56,055 nucleotides of DNA from Gammaproteobacteria bacterium (GTDB lineage: Bacteria > Pseudomonadota > Gammaproteobacteria > DSM-16500): positions 1-56,055 of the forward strand of contig JAHCAO010000014.1 of the NCBI GenBank assembly GCA_019634835.1, read 5' to 3'. Position 1 is the first letter of the stretch. Each line of letters starts with the position of its first letter. The notes below the pieces were generated by a model that was not told the origin of the DNA, searched no databases, and saw only the letters and a program-made list of their open reading frames with translations. This document shows positions 40,059-49,587 of this stretch, in pieces. Position numbers and translations under genes: made by a program.

Positions 40059-40777
40059 ATTAACTCGCTTAATTGTTCACTACTGTATCCAAAACGCCGC
40101 TCACGGCCCGCATAATGAGCGAGTGCTTTTTCCAATTCACTCGCATCAAAATCTGGCCACAATGTATCAGTAAAATAAAGTTCAGAATAAGCAAGCTGCC
40201 ACAGCATGAAATTACTAATTCGTAATTCGCCACTGGTACGTATAAATAAATCAGGATCAGGTAAATCAGCAAAAGAAAGTTTATTGTTAATCATCTCAGG
40301 TGTGATATCAGAGCCTTGTAGTGTGCCTTGTGAAACTTCACAAGCTAATTTACGCACTGCTTGCCAGATATCCCATTTACCGCTGTAATCCACAGCAATA
40401 ATTAATACCATCCCCGTATTTGCATTTGTTAAATTTTCAACTTCAGCGATTTTCTTACTCAGTTTTTCGCTAAATCGTGAGCGATCGCCAATAAAACGTA
40501 ATTGAATGTTATTATCATGCAACATGCTGACTTCACGCTCTAGTCCAGTCAGAAAAAGTTCCATTAAATAACTGACTTCTTGAACAGGACGACGCCAGTT
40601 TTCACTACTGAAAGCAAAGAGCGAAAGAACTTTGATATTTTGTTTAGCACAATTTTTAACAACTTGGCGCGCAGACTCTACTCCAGCACGATGTCCAGCA
40701 ATACGAGGCAGAAAACGCTGCTTGGCCCAACGGCCATTTCCATCCATAATAATGGCAACATGCTGCGGCAAACTCAT
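40040..40777 (-). CDS. uppS: Undecaprenyl diphosphate synthase
   Basis: cis-Prenyltransferase that builds the C55 lipid carrier for wall and LPS precursors. I start at ATG 40777 ([20 protein letters not shown]) with AAGTGA upstream; GTG 40786 is an alternative. About 245 residues. Motifs: [13 protein letters not shown] with catalytic Asp, [51 protein letters not shown] split across two conserved blocks. Standard place between frr and cdsA. Confidence 0.96.
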   Translation of the reverse strand: MSLPQHVAIIMDGNGRWAKQRFLPRIAGHRAGVESARQVVKNCAKQNIKVLSLFAFSSENWRRPVQEVSYLMELFLTGLEREVSMLHDNNIQLRFIGDRSRFSEKLSKKIAEVENLTNANTGMVLIIAVDYSGKWDIWQAVRKLACEVSQGTLQGSDITPEMINNKLSFADLPDPDLFIRTSGELRISNFMLWQLAYSELYFTDTLWPDFDASELEKALAHYAGRERRFGYSSEQLSELICSNNG

Positions 40778-40792
40778 ATCATTCACTTAACA

Positions 40793-41347
40793 TTATATTG
40801 CCATTAGATCAGACTCTTTTGCTGCCGTTAGTTGGTCAATTTCAGCAACAAATTTATCTGTTATTTTTTGTACGGCGTCCATGAGCCTACGTTCTTCATC
40901 TTCGGTAATTTCCTTGCTTTTCAGCAATTCTTTTAACTCAGCGTTTGCATCACGGCGTAGATTTCGAATACTGACACGCGCTGCCTCAGCTTCATTTCGC
41001 ACAACTTTAATTAATTCTTTTCTTCTTTCTTCGTTTAATGGCGGCATTGGTACACGAATGACGGTACCCGCTGTCGCTGGATTCAGACCTAAGTCTGAAT
41101 TCAAGATCGCTTTCTCAATCACAGGGACCATATTTTTTTCCCATGGTATAATGGTCAATGTACGCGCGTCAGTCGCATTAACGTTTGCAACTTGGTTGAG
41201 AGGCATTTCATTGCCGTAATAATCAATACGAATATGTTCTAAAATGCCTGGGTGCGCACGGCCAGTACGCAATTTTGCTATTTCCGCTTTATAAGAATCT
41301 ATACTTTTTCGCATTCGCGCTTCCGCGTCTTTCACTATCTTATGCAT
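40793..41347 (-). CDS. frr: Ribosome recycling factor
   Basis: Splits post-termination ribosomes together with EF-G. Start ATG 41347 with GAGAGAG six bases upstream gives 184 residues (E. coli 185). Typical: [43 protein letters not shown]-like [20 protein letters not shown], and [17 protein letters not shown] with the C-terminal TDKFVAEID. Between pyrH and uppS. Confidence 0.97.
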   Translation of the reverse strand: MHKIVKDAEARMRKSIDSYKAEIAKLRTGRAHPGILEHIRIDYYGNEMPLNQVANVNATDARTLTIIPWEKNMVPVIEKAILNSDLGLNPATAGTVIRVPMPPLNEERRKELIKVVRNEAEAARVSIRNLRRDANAELKELLKSKEITEDEERRLMDAVQKITDKFVAEIDQLTAAKESDLMAI

Positions 41348-41433
41348 AGTCACTCTCTCATTCTGAAGCCAGTTATTCCACTTTTTAGTAAGTGCTTACC
41401 CATCATATGCGGAGGCAGGGAATGCTGCAGCGT

Positions 41434-42171
41434 TCAGTCATTTCCCTTGATTAATGTCCCAATATCTTCACCTAACATAATACGCTTTAAAACACCTTGT
41501 TTATTCATGTTAAAGACCCGCAATGGCAACCCGTGATCTTGACACAATAATATGGCTGTTAAATCCATCACACCAAGACGCTTGCTAATCACTTCATCAT
41601 AATTGAGCTGTTGATAACGCTCTGCTTTGGGATTCTTGATTGGATCATCGTCAAACACACCTTCCACTTTTGTCGCTTTTAGTACGATATCAACACCTAC
41701 TTCTATACCGCGCAGCGCTGCAGCAGAATCCGTGGTGACCAATGGATTACCTGTACCTGCTGACAAAATAACCACTCTACCTTGTTCCAATTTTTCCTGC
41801 ACTTTTGAGCGATCATATTGATCTGCGATACTAGGCACAGCAAACGCTGACATTAAAGTAGCAGGGATAGATTTTTTCTCTAAGGCGTCACGTAATGCCA
41901 AACCATTTATCACCGTTGCTAGCATTCCCATCTGATCCGCAGTAATACGATCCAATCCCGCAGCACACAAATCAACACCGCGAATGAGGTTCCCACCACC
42001 GATTACTAAAACAACTTGTACACCGAGTTGGGTAACCCCTGAAATTTCTAGTGCAATACGCGACAATTTACTCGCATCAATCCCAAATAAATGATCCCCT
42101 TGCAGCGCCTCGCCGCTTAGCTTAAGCAAAATACGTCTATAAACTGCCTTTGCAGATATGTCGATTTCCAT
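41434..42171 (-). CDS. pyrH: UMP kinase
   Basis: Amino-acid-kinase-fold enzyme phosphorylating UMP to UDP. About 245 residues. Motifs: [25 protein letters not shown] (nucleotide loop), [38 protein letters not shown] and [20 protein letters not shown]. Follows tsf in the conserved rpsB-tsf-pyrH-frr order. The start ATG lies 6 bp after the tsf stop, with AAGG about 12 bases upstream. Confidence 0.97.
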   Translation of the reverse strand: MEIDISAKAVYRRILLKLSGEALQGDHLFGIDASKLSRIALEISGVTQLGVQVVLVIGGGNLIRGVDLCAAGLDRITADQMGMLATVINGLALRDALEKKSIPATLMSAFAVPSIADQYDRSKVQEKLEQGRVVILSAGTGNPLVTTDSAAALRGIEVGVDIVLKATKVEGVFDDDPIKNPKAERYQQLNYDEVISKRLGVMDLTAILLCQDHGLPLRVFNMNKQGVLKRIMLGEDIGTLIKGND

Positions 42172-42176
42172 AGAGT

Positions 42177-43070
42177 TTAGCTGCCTTGCACTTGTGACAT
42201 CACTGCTTCTTTAAAATCTTCAGAAGCTTTTTCTATTCCTTCACCCACTTCGTATCGATAAAACGCCAATACCTTTGCACGATGTTTGTTCAGCAAGCTA
42301 CCTACTGTCATATCAGGATCTTTAACAAAAGGTTGTCCTGTCAGGCTGACTTCATCCAGGTATTTTTTCAACCGGCCGAGTACCATTTTCTCTATAATCT
42401 CTTGTGGCTTACCGCTAGTTGCAGCTTGCGCCATATAAATTTCTTTTTCTTTTGCCACAATATTCTGCGGAACACTGTCAGGAGACACGACAATCGGTCG
42501 ACTAGCTGCAATATGCATAGCGATATCGCGAGCCAATTCTTTGTTATCTGTATCCAACTCAACAACAACACCAATACGATTACCGTGTAAGTAAGTGCCC
42601 GTAATGGCAGCAAGAGGGTTGCTCAATACAATACGACGAATCTGCACATTTTCGCCTACTTTTGCCACTAATTCTTGACGCGCTTCTTCTACTGTTTTTG
42701 AACCATTGTCCTTTAAAGACAATGCAGAAAATTTACTGACATCTTGTTCTTGAGCTGCCAGCGCAGTTTCCGCGACTGATTTAACGAATGAAGTAAAATG
42801 ACTATCACGCGCAACAAAGTCAGTTTCACTATTGACTTCCACCATGACAGCTTGCTTACCATTATCACTAATCACAATAGCACCTTCAGCTGCAATACGG
42901 TCAGCTTTTTTACCCGCTTTTGTAATGCCCGCCTTGCGTAACTCTTCAATCGCGCGTTCCATGTCACCGCCGCTAACGGTGAGTGCTTTCTTACACTCCA
43001 TCATACCGGCACCAGTACGCTCCCGTAGTTCTTTGACTTGAGAAGCAGATATATTTGCTGCATTTGTCAT
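42177..43070 (-). CDS. tsf: Elongation factor Ts
   Basis: Nucleotide exchange factor for EF-Tu. 297 residues, near the usual 283-295. The N-terminal UBA-like part is [19 protein letters not shown]; the core has [20 protein letters not shown] and [17 protein letters not shown]; and the C-terminal module has [18 protein letters not shown]. 12 bp downstream of rpsB. Confidence 0.97.
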   Translation of the reverse strand: MTNAANISASQVKELRERTGAGMMECKKALTVSGGDMERAIEELRKAGITKAGKKADRIAAEGAIVISDNGKQAVMVEVNSETDFVARDSHFTSFVKSVAETALAAQEQDVSKFSALSLKDNGSKTVEEARQELVAKVGENVQIRRIVLSNPLAAITGTYLHGNRIGVVVELDTDNKELARDIAMHIAASRPIVVSPDSVPQNIVAKEKEIYMAQAATSGKPQEIIEKMVLGRLKKYLDEVSLTGQPFVKDPDMTVGSLLNKHRAKVLAFYRYEVGEGIEKASEDFKEAVMSQVQGS

Positions 43071-43082
43071 CTCATCACCTCA

Positions 43083-43871
43083 TTACTTGCTTGACTCATT
43101 TTCACCTGGCTGACCATTGTCCACGACTACTGGAGCTTCTTCAGTCGATCCCGCTATTTCTACGAACTCGTCCGCTTCACTACCTTCCAGCGTGCTTGCG
43201 CGAGCTTCTAAAATCACATCAGCAGCACTGGATGCGAAAAAGCGGATTGCGCGAGTAGAATCGTCATTGCCAGGAATAACATAAGCAATACCATCTGGAT
43301 CATTATTAGAATCAACCACGCCAATAACAGGAATGCCAAGACGATTAGCTTCACGAATAGCAATTTTTTCATGGCCCACATCAACAACGAACAACGCATC
43401 CGGGATGCCACCCATGTTTTTAATACCGCCTAAGCTATTCATCAGCTTGTCCTTTTCACGCTCAAGACCCAGAATTTCTTTTTTAGTCAGACGGCCAAAC
43501 TTACCGGATTCAAACATAGCTTCTAACTCTTTAAGACGCTTAATGGATTGACGAATGGTCTTATAGTTCGTCAACATACCACCTAACCAGCGACGATTAA
43601 CATACGGCATTTTACAACGTTCAGCTTCTTGTTGAACAATGTCTTGAGCAGCATACTTCGTACCAACGAATAGAATTTTACCTTTTTTTGCGGCTGTGCT
43701 ACTGATGAAGTTCAATGCGTCTTGAAACAATGGCAGCGTCTTACCAAGATCAATAATATGAATTTTATTACGGGCACCATAAATGTACGATGCCATTTTA
43801 GGGTTCCAATAGCGGGTCTGGTGACCAAAATGCACACCAGCTTTCAACATATCTTGAATAGATATTTGCAT
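43083..43871 (-). CDS. rpsB: Ribosomal protein uS2
   Basis: Small-subunit protein S2, 262 residues with a charged C-terminal tail ([19 protein letters not shown]). Typical beginning [26 protein letters not shown] and motifs [29 protein letters not shown], and [31 protein letters not shown] in two adjacent conserved blocks. GAGG lies about 9 bases before the ATG. First gene of the large minus-strand cluster; its long leader (43872-44000) is where S2 autoregulation acts in other gammaproteobacteria, though I did not resolve a specific fold. Confidence 0.97.
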   Translation of the reverse strand: MQISIQDMLKAGVHFGHQTRYWNPKMASYIYGARNKIHIIDLGKTLPLFQDALNFISSTAAKKGKILFVGTKYAAQDIVQQEAERCKMPYVNRRWLGGMLTNYKTIRQSIKRLKELEAMFESGKFGRLTKKEILGLEREKDKLMNSLGGIKNMGGIPDALFVVDVGHEKIAIREANRLGIPVIGVVDSNNDPDGIAYVIPGNDDSTRAIRFFASSAADVILEARASTLEGSEADEFVEIAGSTEEAPVVVDNGQPGENESSK

Positions 43872-44162
43872 TTGCGTTTCCTCTTTGGGTTAAGCCTCCG
43901 CTCTATCCTGTCCGCCAACCTTATCCTTGAACAAGGCACCCAGCGAAAAGTTGTGACAAGCGTGTGGACTATATTAAATTAATGATTAATGTCGCTTATA
44001 TAAGTTAGTAATTATCGCTTAACAAAGCACGCCTTTATACCCTTTATACCATAAAATCAACTATGTTACAAATACACCCATCACCCACAATTTTTATTCC
44101 TAAAATTGAAACACTGCGGGTATAGGACTACAATCCACTTCATAGAGAACATAGGGTTAATC

Positions 44163-44933
44163 ATGACAGGAATTACCATCAAAGATAATGAAGATATTGA
44201 AAAAATGCGCATAGTTGGACGACTGGCTGCCGAAGTCTTAGAAATGATCGCCCCCTATGTCGTAGAAGGCATCACAACGGAAGAATTGGACAATATCTGT
44301 CATGATTATATTACCAACATACAAAAAGCCATTCCTGCTCCTCTCAATTACCATGGCTATCCCAAATCTATTTGCACATCCGTCAACCACCAAGTATGTC
44401 ATGGTATACCTAGCAAGAAAAAATTAAAAAATGGCGATATCGTTAATATCGACATCACTGTTTTAAAAGATGGTTATCACGGCGATACGAGTAAGATGTT
44501 TATGATAGATAAACCATCTGTCCTCGCAGAACGTTTGGTGAAAATCACTCAAGAATGCTTGCAACTCGGCATCGAGCAAGTCAAACCGGGCGCACATTTT
44601 GGTGACATTGGAGAAGTAATACAACAGTATGCAGAAAAAAATCGGTTTACTATTGTGAGAGAATATTGCGGCCATGGTATTGGAAAAATTTTTCATGAGC
44701 CACCCAATGTTTTGCATTATGGCAAAGCAGGTACGGGCGAAATAATGAAAGCCGGCATGATTTTTACCATTGAGCCCATGATTAATGCTGGCAAACGTGA
44801 TGTAAAACTCTTGCCAGATGGCTGGACCGTCGTCACTAAAGACCATAGTTTATCTGCGCAATGGGAACATACCATATTAGTAACCCCTACAGGTCATGAG
44901 GTTTTAACATTGCGTGCAGAGGAAAGAATATAA
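44163..44933 (+). CDS. map: Methionine aminopeptidase, type I
   Basis: Removes N-terminal methionine from new proteins. Start ATG 44163 (MTGITIKDNEDIEKMRIVGR), weak ribosome site AGGGTT; about 256 residues. Metal ligands are visible: Asp in VNIDITVLKDGYHGDTSKMF (two Asp), His in GHGIGKIFHEPPNV, Glu in IFTIEPMINAG and Glu in QWEHTILVT. Divergent from rpsB, which is the usual gammaproteobacterial arrangement. Confidence 0.96.
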   Translation: MTGITIKDNEDIEKMRIVGRLAAEVLEMIAPYVVEGITTEELDNICHDYITNIQKAIPAPLNYHGYPKSICTSVNHQVCHGIPSKKKLKNGDIVNIDITVLKDGYHGDTSKMFMIDKPSVLAERLVKITQECLQLGIEQVKPGAHFGDIGEVIQQYAEKNRFTIVREYCGHGIGKIFHEPPNVLHYGKAGTGEIMKAGMIFTIEPMINAGKRDVKLLPDGWTVVTKDHSLSAQWEHTILVTPTGHEVLTLRAEERI

Positions 44934-44939
44934 AATCAG

Positions 44940-45073
44940 CAGGCATTCCCGCTGAAAGCAGTCGCCCTGTTGTTTTTAGGCGACTGGATTGCAGGATGCA
45001 ATCCTAAACGCCATGGATGGCGTGTTGGGAGCTAAAAAAACAACAGGATGACTGCTTTCAGTGGGAATGCCTG
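44940..45073. mobile_element. Inverted-repeat element family A, copy 2
   Basis: 134 bp with ~40-bp arms (outer end CAGGCATTCCCGCTGAAAGC), a few mismatches. The loop matches copy 1 at 12167-12297 almost base for base (AGGATGCAATCCTAAACGCC and CATGGATGGCGTG), but the arms differ from copy 1 at many positions while still pairing with each other. It lies between map and sodB and overlaps the region where a sodB promoter would be. Confidence 0.8.
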
Positions 45074-45140
45074 TAAAATTAGCTGCCAGCAACAGAATTT
45101 AACGATAAAAATACAATCTGTAACAATTAAGGAGAAACAC

Positions 45141-45719
45141 ATGTTCGAATTACCCAAACTGCCATATGCATTAGATGCCTTACAACCTGTCTTATCCAAA
45201 GAAACACTCGAATATCACTATGGCAAACACCATCAAACTTATGTTAATAACCTAAATAATCTAGTGAAAGAAACCGAATTTGCAGAGATGTCCTTAGAAG
45301 ACATTATCATGAAATCAAGCGGTGGTATTTTTAATAATGCTGCTCAGATATGGAACCACACTTTTTATTGGAATAGCATGACACCCAACAGTGCGGGTGA
45401 ACCCAATGGAATCTTAGCTGATACCATCAAGAAAAAATTTGGATCATTTGATGAATTCAAAAAATTATTCAGCCAATCTGCAACAACATTATTTGGTTCT
45501 GGTTGGACTTGGCTTGCTAAAAACGCTCAAGGTGAATTGGAAATTATGAACACAGGCAACGCAAGTCTTCCGATGAAGGATGGTAAAAAAGCACTATTAA
45601 CCTGTGATGTATGGGAGCATGCTTATTACATTGATTATCGTAATGTCCGTGCCAGCTATGTGCAAAATTTTTGGAAACTGGTGAATTGGGATTTTGTCGC
45701 TAAAAATTTTGCGGAGTAA
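45141..45719 (+). CDS. sodB: Superoxide dismutase (Fe type)
   Basis: Dismutates superoxide. Start ATG 45141 with AAGGAG 6 bases upstream; about 192 residues. Metal ligands: His in TLEYHYGKHHQTYVNNL, His in IWNHTFYWNSM, and Asp/His in CDVWEHAYYIDYRN. The sequence AQIWNHTFYWNSM and FGSGWTWLA favour the iron-type SodB. No signal peptide, so cytoplasmic. Confidence 0.96.
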   Translation: MFELPKLPYALDALQPVLSKETLEYHYGKHHQTYVNNLNNLVKETEFAEMSLEDIIMKSSGGIFNNAAQIWNHTFYWNSMTPNSAGEPNGILADTIKKKFGSFDEFKKLFSQSATTLFGSGWTWLAKNAQGELEIMNTGNASLPMKDGKKALLTCDVWEHAYYIDYRNVRASYVQNFWKLVNWDFVAKNFAE

Positions 45720-45752
45720 TGCTCACTTAGAACATATTGTATTTATTGCACT

Positions 45753-45779
45753 AACCCTGCAGACAACAGCAGGGTTTAT
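45753..45779 (+). terminator. Likely sodB terminator
   Basis: 8-bp perfect stem AACCCTGC (45753-45760) with GCAGGGTT (45769-45776), 8-nt loop, then a short T-run. Starts about 33 bp past the sodB stop. Confidence 0.55.
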
Positions 45780-45789
45780 GCAATTAACT

Positions 45790-45864
45790 CAGGAACTCGC
45801 TGAAAGCCGGTACTCTCTTTAAGAGCCAAAAAATAATAGAGTAATGGTTTTCAGCGAGTTCCTG
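45790..45864. mobile_element. Inverted-repeat element family A, copy 4 (short)
   Basis: 75 bp: arms CAGGAACTCGCTGAAAGCC and GGTTTTCAGCGAGTTCCTG pair closely, extending inward with a few mismatches (GGTACTCT with AGAGTAATGG). The inner part GAGCCAAAAAATAATAGAG corresponds to GAGCTAAAAAACAATAAGG in copy 1, so it belongs to the same family but lacks most of the loop. Located between sodB and the Mth938-like gene. Confidence 0.6.
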
Positions 45865-45874
45865 GTAGTTGATA

Positions 45875-46249
45875 TTAACTGACAATTAGCGCAGCCATGA
45901 TTTTCCGATTTTCAGATGAAAGCACGTTAAATGTGCGACACGCAGCACTAGTACTCATCACTTCAACTCCTATGCCTAAATTAATCAGTTCGCCATAAAC
46001 TTCCACGGGTATCAAGACTAATGTACTACCCGTACCTAATAACAAAATGTCTGGTTTAAATGAGATAATTGGAGTCAACGATTCAGCCTTTAATTCATCA
46101 ATTGCTTGTGGCTGCCAGTCTTCAATTAATTTATCAGGAGCAATAAGAATACTTCTAGTAAAAATTTTCTCATTTACCTGTATATATCCTGGTTGATAGG
46201 AGCGAATTTGGAATTGCGCTGAATTATCATCTAAATCTAACGTTGCCAT
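45875..46249 (-). CDS. Mth938-like domain protein (DUF498/DUF598)
   Basis: 124-residue protein of the Mth938/NDUFAF3 superfamily. In mitochondria NDUFAF3 helps assemble respiratory complex I; bacterial members are mostly uncharacterised. Characteristic features: FQIRSYQPGYIQVNEKIF, the glycine-rich loop PDILLLGTGSTLVLIP, and GIGVEVMSTSAACRTFNVL with the conserved Ala-Cys-Arg-Thr-Phe-Asn segment. The start is preceded by GGGG. Monocistronic, divergent from the small membrane protein gene. Confidence 0.85.
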   Translation of the reverse strand: MATLDLDDNSAQFQIRSYQPGYIQVNEKIFTRSILIAPDKLIEDWQPQAIDELKAESLTPIISFKPDILLLGTGSTLVLIPVEVYGELINLGIGVEVMSTSAACRTFNVLSSENRKIMAALIVS

Positions 46250-46265
46250 TCTTTACCCCAAAGAA

Positions 46266-46360
46266 AAGGTCTGTTGACACATATGGATCCGAGTTAAGAT
46301 TGGTTATGTTATCATTAAAAACACCAAAATTATAAAATGGATTCCATATGTCAATACCAC
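46266..46360. repeat. Inverted repeat and solitary GGTCTGTT end
   Basis: AAGGTCTGTTGACACATATGG at 46266 onward carries the outer end of the element type seen at 1175 and 39104. Its inner half (TTGACACATATGGATCC) has an inverted partner GGATTCCATATGTCAA around 46339-46355, which includes the start codon of the next gene. Probably a decayed element that now supplies the 5' region of that gene. Confidence 0.45.
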
Positions 46361-46617
46361 AATCGCAGTCTCATTCTACATTGCCCTATAAAAGCGTCGC
46401 TGGAGCACTTCTCTTTAGTGTTATTTTAGGTCCTGTTGGCCTGTTGTACGCTTCTTTTTGGGGGGGCTTAGTCATGATTATTTTAAGTATCATCGTCATT
46501 AGTGGCAAATTTTTCTTTGTTACATTATTGCTTTGGTTAATCTGTTGTACGTGGAGTGTCGGTGCGGTTGAATCTTACAACAGAAAGCTTGTAAACAACT
46601 CATCACGCACCCTATAA
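46348..46617 (+). CDS. Small two-helix membrane protein
   Basis: 89 residues, unknown function. Two hydrophobic segments: AGALLFSVILGPVGLLYASFW (about 18-38) and GLVMIILSIIVISGKFFFVTLL (about 40-61), plus WLICCTWSVGAVESYN. GPVGLLYASFWGG resembles small TM2/proteolipid-like proteins that share a Gly-Leu-Tyr motif. There is no clear ribosome-binding site; the start lies in an inverted repeat. Precedes recJ by 26 bp on the same strand. Confidence 0.65.
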   Translation: MSIPQSQSHSTLPYKSVAGALLFSVILGPVGLLYASFWGGLVMIILSIIVISGKFFFVTLLLWLICCTWSVGAVESYNRKLVNNSSRTL

Positions 46618-46643
46618 AAACTGATGACAGTTAGGTAAATTAC

Positions 46644-48380
46644 ATGAGAAAACAAATTATCCGCCGTCCATTTCAACAAGAGCTCGCAGACTCTTTGCAA
46701 AGCCTCCCTGTTCTACTACGCCGTATTTACGCAGCACGTGAAGTCAAGTCTCCCCAAGAATTAGACAGAACCATGGAGAGTTTATATCCATATCAATCTC
46801 TTCATGGCATAGATCATGCCGTTTATTTATTAGCGGATGCGGTGCAGAAAAACCAGAGGATATTAATTGTCGGCGATTTTGATGCAGATGGTGCAACGAG
46901 TACTGCATTAGCAGTGAGAGCATTACGCAGTTTTGGTGCAGAACGTATTGAGTTTCTCGTGCCAAACCGCTTTGCTTACGGCTATGGATTGACCCCTGAA
47001 TTAGTGGCGGTTGCCAAGAATTTTAATCCTGATCTTATCATTACTGTGGACAATGGCATCGCCAATCATGCTGGTGTCGCGGCAGCCAAAGCATTAGGAA
47101 TGCGAGTTATCATCACTGATCATCATTTACCTGCCACCACCCTACCTTCTGCTGATGCAATTATTAATCCCAACCAACCAGGCGATACCTTCCCCAGTAA
47201 AAATCTAGCAGGAGTCGGCGTTATTTTTTATGTCATGTTGGGTCTACGCCGTTACTTAGTCAGCACAGGATGGTTTACAAAGAAATCTATTCCTGAACCC
47301 AACATGTCGCGATTACTTGATTTAGTGGCCTTAGGCACAGTAGCGGACTTAGTACAGCTGGATCGTAATAACCGTATTCTCGTCCATCAAGGACTGCGGC
47401 GTATCCGCGCAGGACAATGTATCCCTGGAATTATCGCATTATTAGAATTATCTCATCGCGATTTTAGCCGTGCCGTCACTTCTGATCTTGGCTTTGCCGT
47501 TGCCTCTCGCTTAAATGCTGCAGGGCGATTGGATGATATGTCATTAGGCATTGAATGTTTATTATGTGATGATTCTATTCGCGCAAGAGAAATTGCTCGC
47601 ACCCTAGATCAACTAAATGACGAACGCAAAAGTATAGAACACGATATGCAAGCGCAAGCATTAACCGTATTGAATAACTTATACGTTAACTTAAAAAATG
47701 AATTACCTAGAGGATTATGCTTATTCGATGAATCGTGGCATCAAGGCGTCATAGGCATTCTTGCTTCACGGATTAAAGACCGCTTTAATCGTCCCGTGAT
47801 TATTTTTGCGCCCGGGCAAGATGATGAATTAAAAGGCTCCGCACGATCTATTGCTGGGCTACATATTCGTGATACTCTAGCGCTGATTGATGCACAACAT
47901 CCAGGGTTAATTGCCAAGTTCGGCGGTCACGCCATGGCAGCTGGATTGACTTTATTAGCGAGTCAATTGAATAGTTTTATGAAGATATTCGATGAGACCG
48001 TTTCCAAACAATTGACTGATGCTCAATTACAACATTTACTCATGAGCGATGGCGAACTACTGTGCGAAGATCTTAATCTTGAAGTAGCCAGCATGCTGCG
48101 TGATGCAGGGCCTTGGGGCCAGGCATTTCCTGAGCCCATTTTTGACGATGTGTTCCGTATTCTTGAACAAAGAATAGTAGGTGATAAGCATTTAAAACTG
48201 CGTTTAGCAAAAGAAGATAAGATAATCGATGCGATGTCTTTTTTTGTTGACACTACATTATGGCCCAATCATAGAGTGGAATTTATTCGAGCAGCTTATC
48301 GTCTTGATGTGAATGAATATAAAGGTCGACGCACTATTCAGCTAATTATTGAATATATAGAAAGTGTGGATCATCATTAA
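46644..48380 (+). CDS. recJ: Single-stranded-DNA exonuclease RecJ
   Basis: 5'-3' ssDNA exonuclease of the DHH phosphoesterase family, used in recombination and mismatch/base repair. About 578 residues. Motifs: IVGDFDADGATSTALAVRAL, LIITVDNGIANHAG, VIITDHHLPATTLPSADAI with DHH, NPNQPG, and the DHHA1 part KFGGHAMAAGLTL. The C-terminal OB-like domain is also present. Motifs look complete. Confidence 0.96.
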   Translation: MRKQIIRRPFQQELADSLQSLPVLLRRIYAAREVKSPQELDRTMESLYPYQSLHGIDHAVYLLADAVQKNQRILIVGDFDADGATSTALAVRALRSFGAERIEFLVPNRFAYGYGLTPELVAVAKNFNPDLIITVDNGIANHAGVAAAKALGMRVIITDHHLPATTLPSADAIINPNQPGDTFPSKNLAGVGVIFYVMLGLRRYLVSTGWFTKKSIPEPNMSRLLDLVALGTVADLVQLDRNNRILVHQGLRRIRAGQCIPGIIALLELSHRDFSRAVTSDLGFAVASRLNAAGRLDDMSLGIECLLCDDSIRAREIARTLDQLNDERKSIEHDMQAQALTVLNNLYVNLKNELPRGLCLFDESWHQGVIGILASRIKDRFNRPVIIFAPGQDDELKGSARSIAGLHIRDTLALIDAQHPGLIAKFGGHAMAAGLTLLASQLNSFMKIFDETVSKQLTDAQLQHLLMSDGELLCEDLNLEVASMLRDAGPWGQAFPEPIFDDVFRILEQRIVGDKHLKLRLAKEDKIIDAMSFFVDTTLWPNHRVEFIRAAYRLDVNEYKGRRTIQLIIEYIESVDHH

Positions 48381-48549
48381 AAATTATTCTACCAGGATTT
48401 TTTTCTGAAGAACGATAAAAAGAGTTGCAAAGCTAACTGCTCTATTTTATATTCAAATTTCACTACTCGTTACAATCCTACGCTTCGCACTAAAATCCAA
48501 AAAATTACACGCCAATTAAGAACACGACCATAAATGGTCTACAAACTAT

Positions 48550-48612
48550 CAGGAGTTTCCTTGAAAGCAGTCATCTCAAAACAATAAGGTGACTCGCTTC
48601 AGCAGAATTTCT
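48550..48612. repeat. Inverted-repeat element family A, copy 3 (loop deleted)
   Basis: Left part AGGAGTTTCCTTGAAAGCAG TCATC resembles the arm of copy 2, and right part ACAATAAGGTGACTCGCTTC AGCAGAAT resembles the arm of copy 1, with the central loop gone. It lies just upstream of the diiron-oxidase-like gene. The rest of 48381-48550 shows nothing recognisable. Confidence 0.55.
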
Positions 48613-48660
48613 AATAACCTATTTTTCCGTAATTCTCAATATAATCTTAAGGAGATTAAT

Positions 48661-49578
48661 ATGCATATATCAGGAAGTGATTTATCTATTGCATTTAAAA
48701 TGAATCATGGCAGTTACTTAAAAAAAATACATCAATTATTGAATGATCGCTATTACATCATGATGTTCAATGACAATGAAGAGCAAGCACTCAATACAAA
48801 GGACATTATTGAATTAAAACACATAGAACAAATGTGGATAGAGCATGAGAAAAGTGATTGCTTAAATAGATATGATTGTTATAGACCAATAAAAAATGGC
48901 GCCATTGTTGAATCGGCATTACAGGACCATCCCGTATCGGATCATCCATTGTTTAAATATTTAAGACAAGACGCAACATTAGAGGAGATAAAAAACTTTA
49001 TTCTAAGTGACTCGATTCTCAATCTAGAATTTTTTGATTATCTAGCCATGTCCATTATTGGCGTTTCAGATCGAGCAAAACTAGAAATAATTTCTAATTT
49101 ATGGGATGAAGCAGGAAGAGGCCATATTCCACAATTTCATACAACAAAATTTTCGCAAGTCATGGTTAGTTTAAATCTCAAATACAATAGAAAAAATATC
49201 ATCGCAGATATGTCTTGGGAAGGATTAGCTGGAATTAATTTATTTAGCTATCTCTCACTTTATTCTTTTAATAAAACAAAATTTTTTGGGCTGCTTGCTG
49301 CCACCGAAATGTTAGATCCGCCGCATTATGGCCAATTGATACAGGGTTTAATGAGAATGAATAAAAGTACCAAGATAAATCTTGACTATTATCAAGATCA
49401 CCAAAGCATCGATATTGAGCATGCAAATGGCTGGTTAAATAACGTTGCCTTGCCTATATTGCTTAAACAACCCCAAAAAACTCCAGAATTCTGGCTTGGT
49501 TTTTATCTACGATTAGACTCAGCGCAGCGTTATTACGATAAAATTCTCGCTAATTTTATGACTAAAAAAGCCGCTTAG
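48661..49578 (+). CDS. Heme-oxygenase-like diiron oxidase (iron-containing redox enzyme family)
   Basis: All-helical protein of the HDO/CADD superfamily, 305 residues; start ATG 48661 with AAGGAG 5-6 bases upstream. Likely ligands: Glu about 123 (LNLEFFDYLAM), Glu about 150 and His about 160 in NLWDEAGRGHIPQFH, Glu about 216 (AATEMLDPPHYG), and the run H247-x3-D251-x2-H254 in YYQDHQSIDIEHANGW, whose spacing equals that reported for CADD. Members cut or oxidise amino-acid- or fatty-acid-like substrates. The next gene is a methyltransferase 9 bp downstream, suggesting a small biosynthetic operon. The substrate is unknown. Confidence 0.78.
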   Translation: MHISGSDLSIAFKMNHGSYLKKIHQLLNDRYYIMMFNDNEEQALNTKDIIELKHIEQMWIEHEKSDCLNRYDCYRPIKNGAIVESALQDHPVSDHPLFKYLRQDATLEEIKNFILSDSILNLEFFDYLAMSIIGVSDRAKLEIISNLWDEAGRGHIPQFHTTKFSQVMVSLNLKYNRKNIIADMSWEGLAGINLFSYLSLYSFNKTKFFGLLAATEMLDPPHYGQLIQGLMRMNKSTKINLDYYQDHQSIDIEHANGWLNNVALPILLKQPQKTPEFWLGFYLRLDSAQRYYDKILANFMTKKAA

Positions 49579-49587
49579 GAGGAAGTG

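Noticed and set aside
44463..44846. 127-codon minus-strand frame inside map
   Set aside because: Opposite strand of a well-conserved gene with no independent support.
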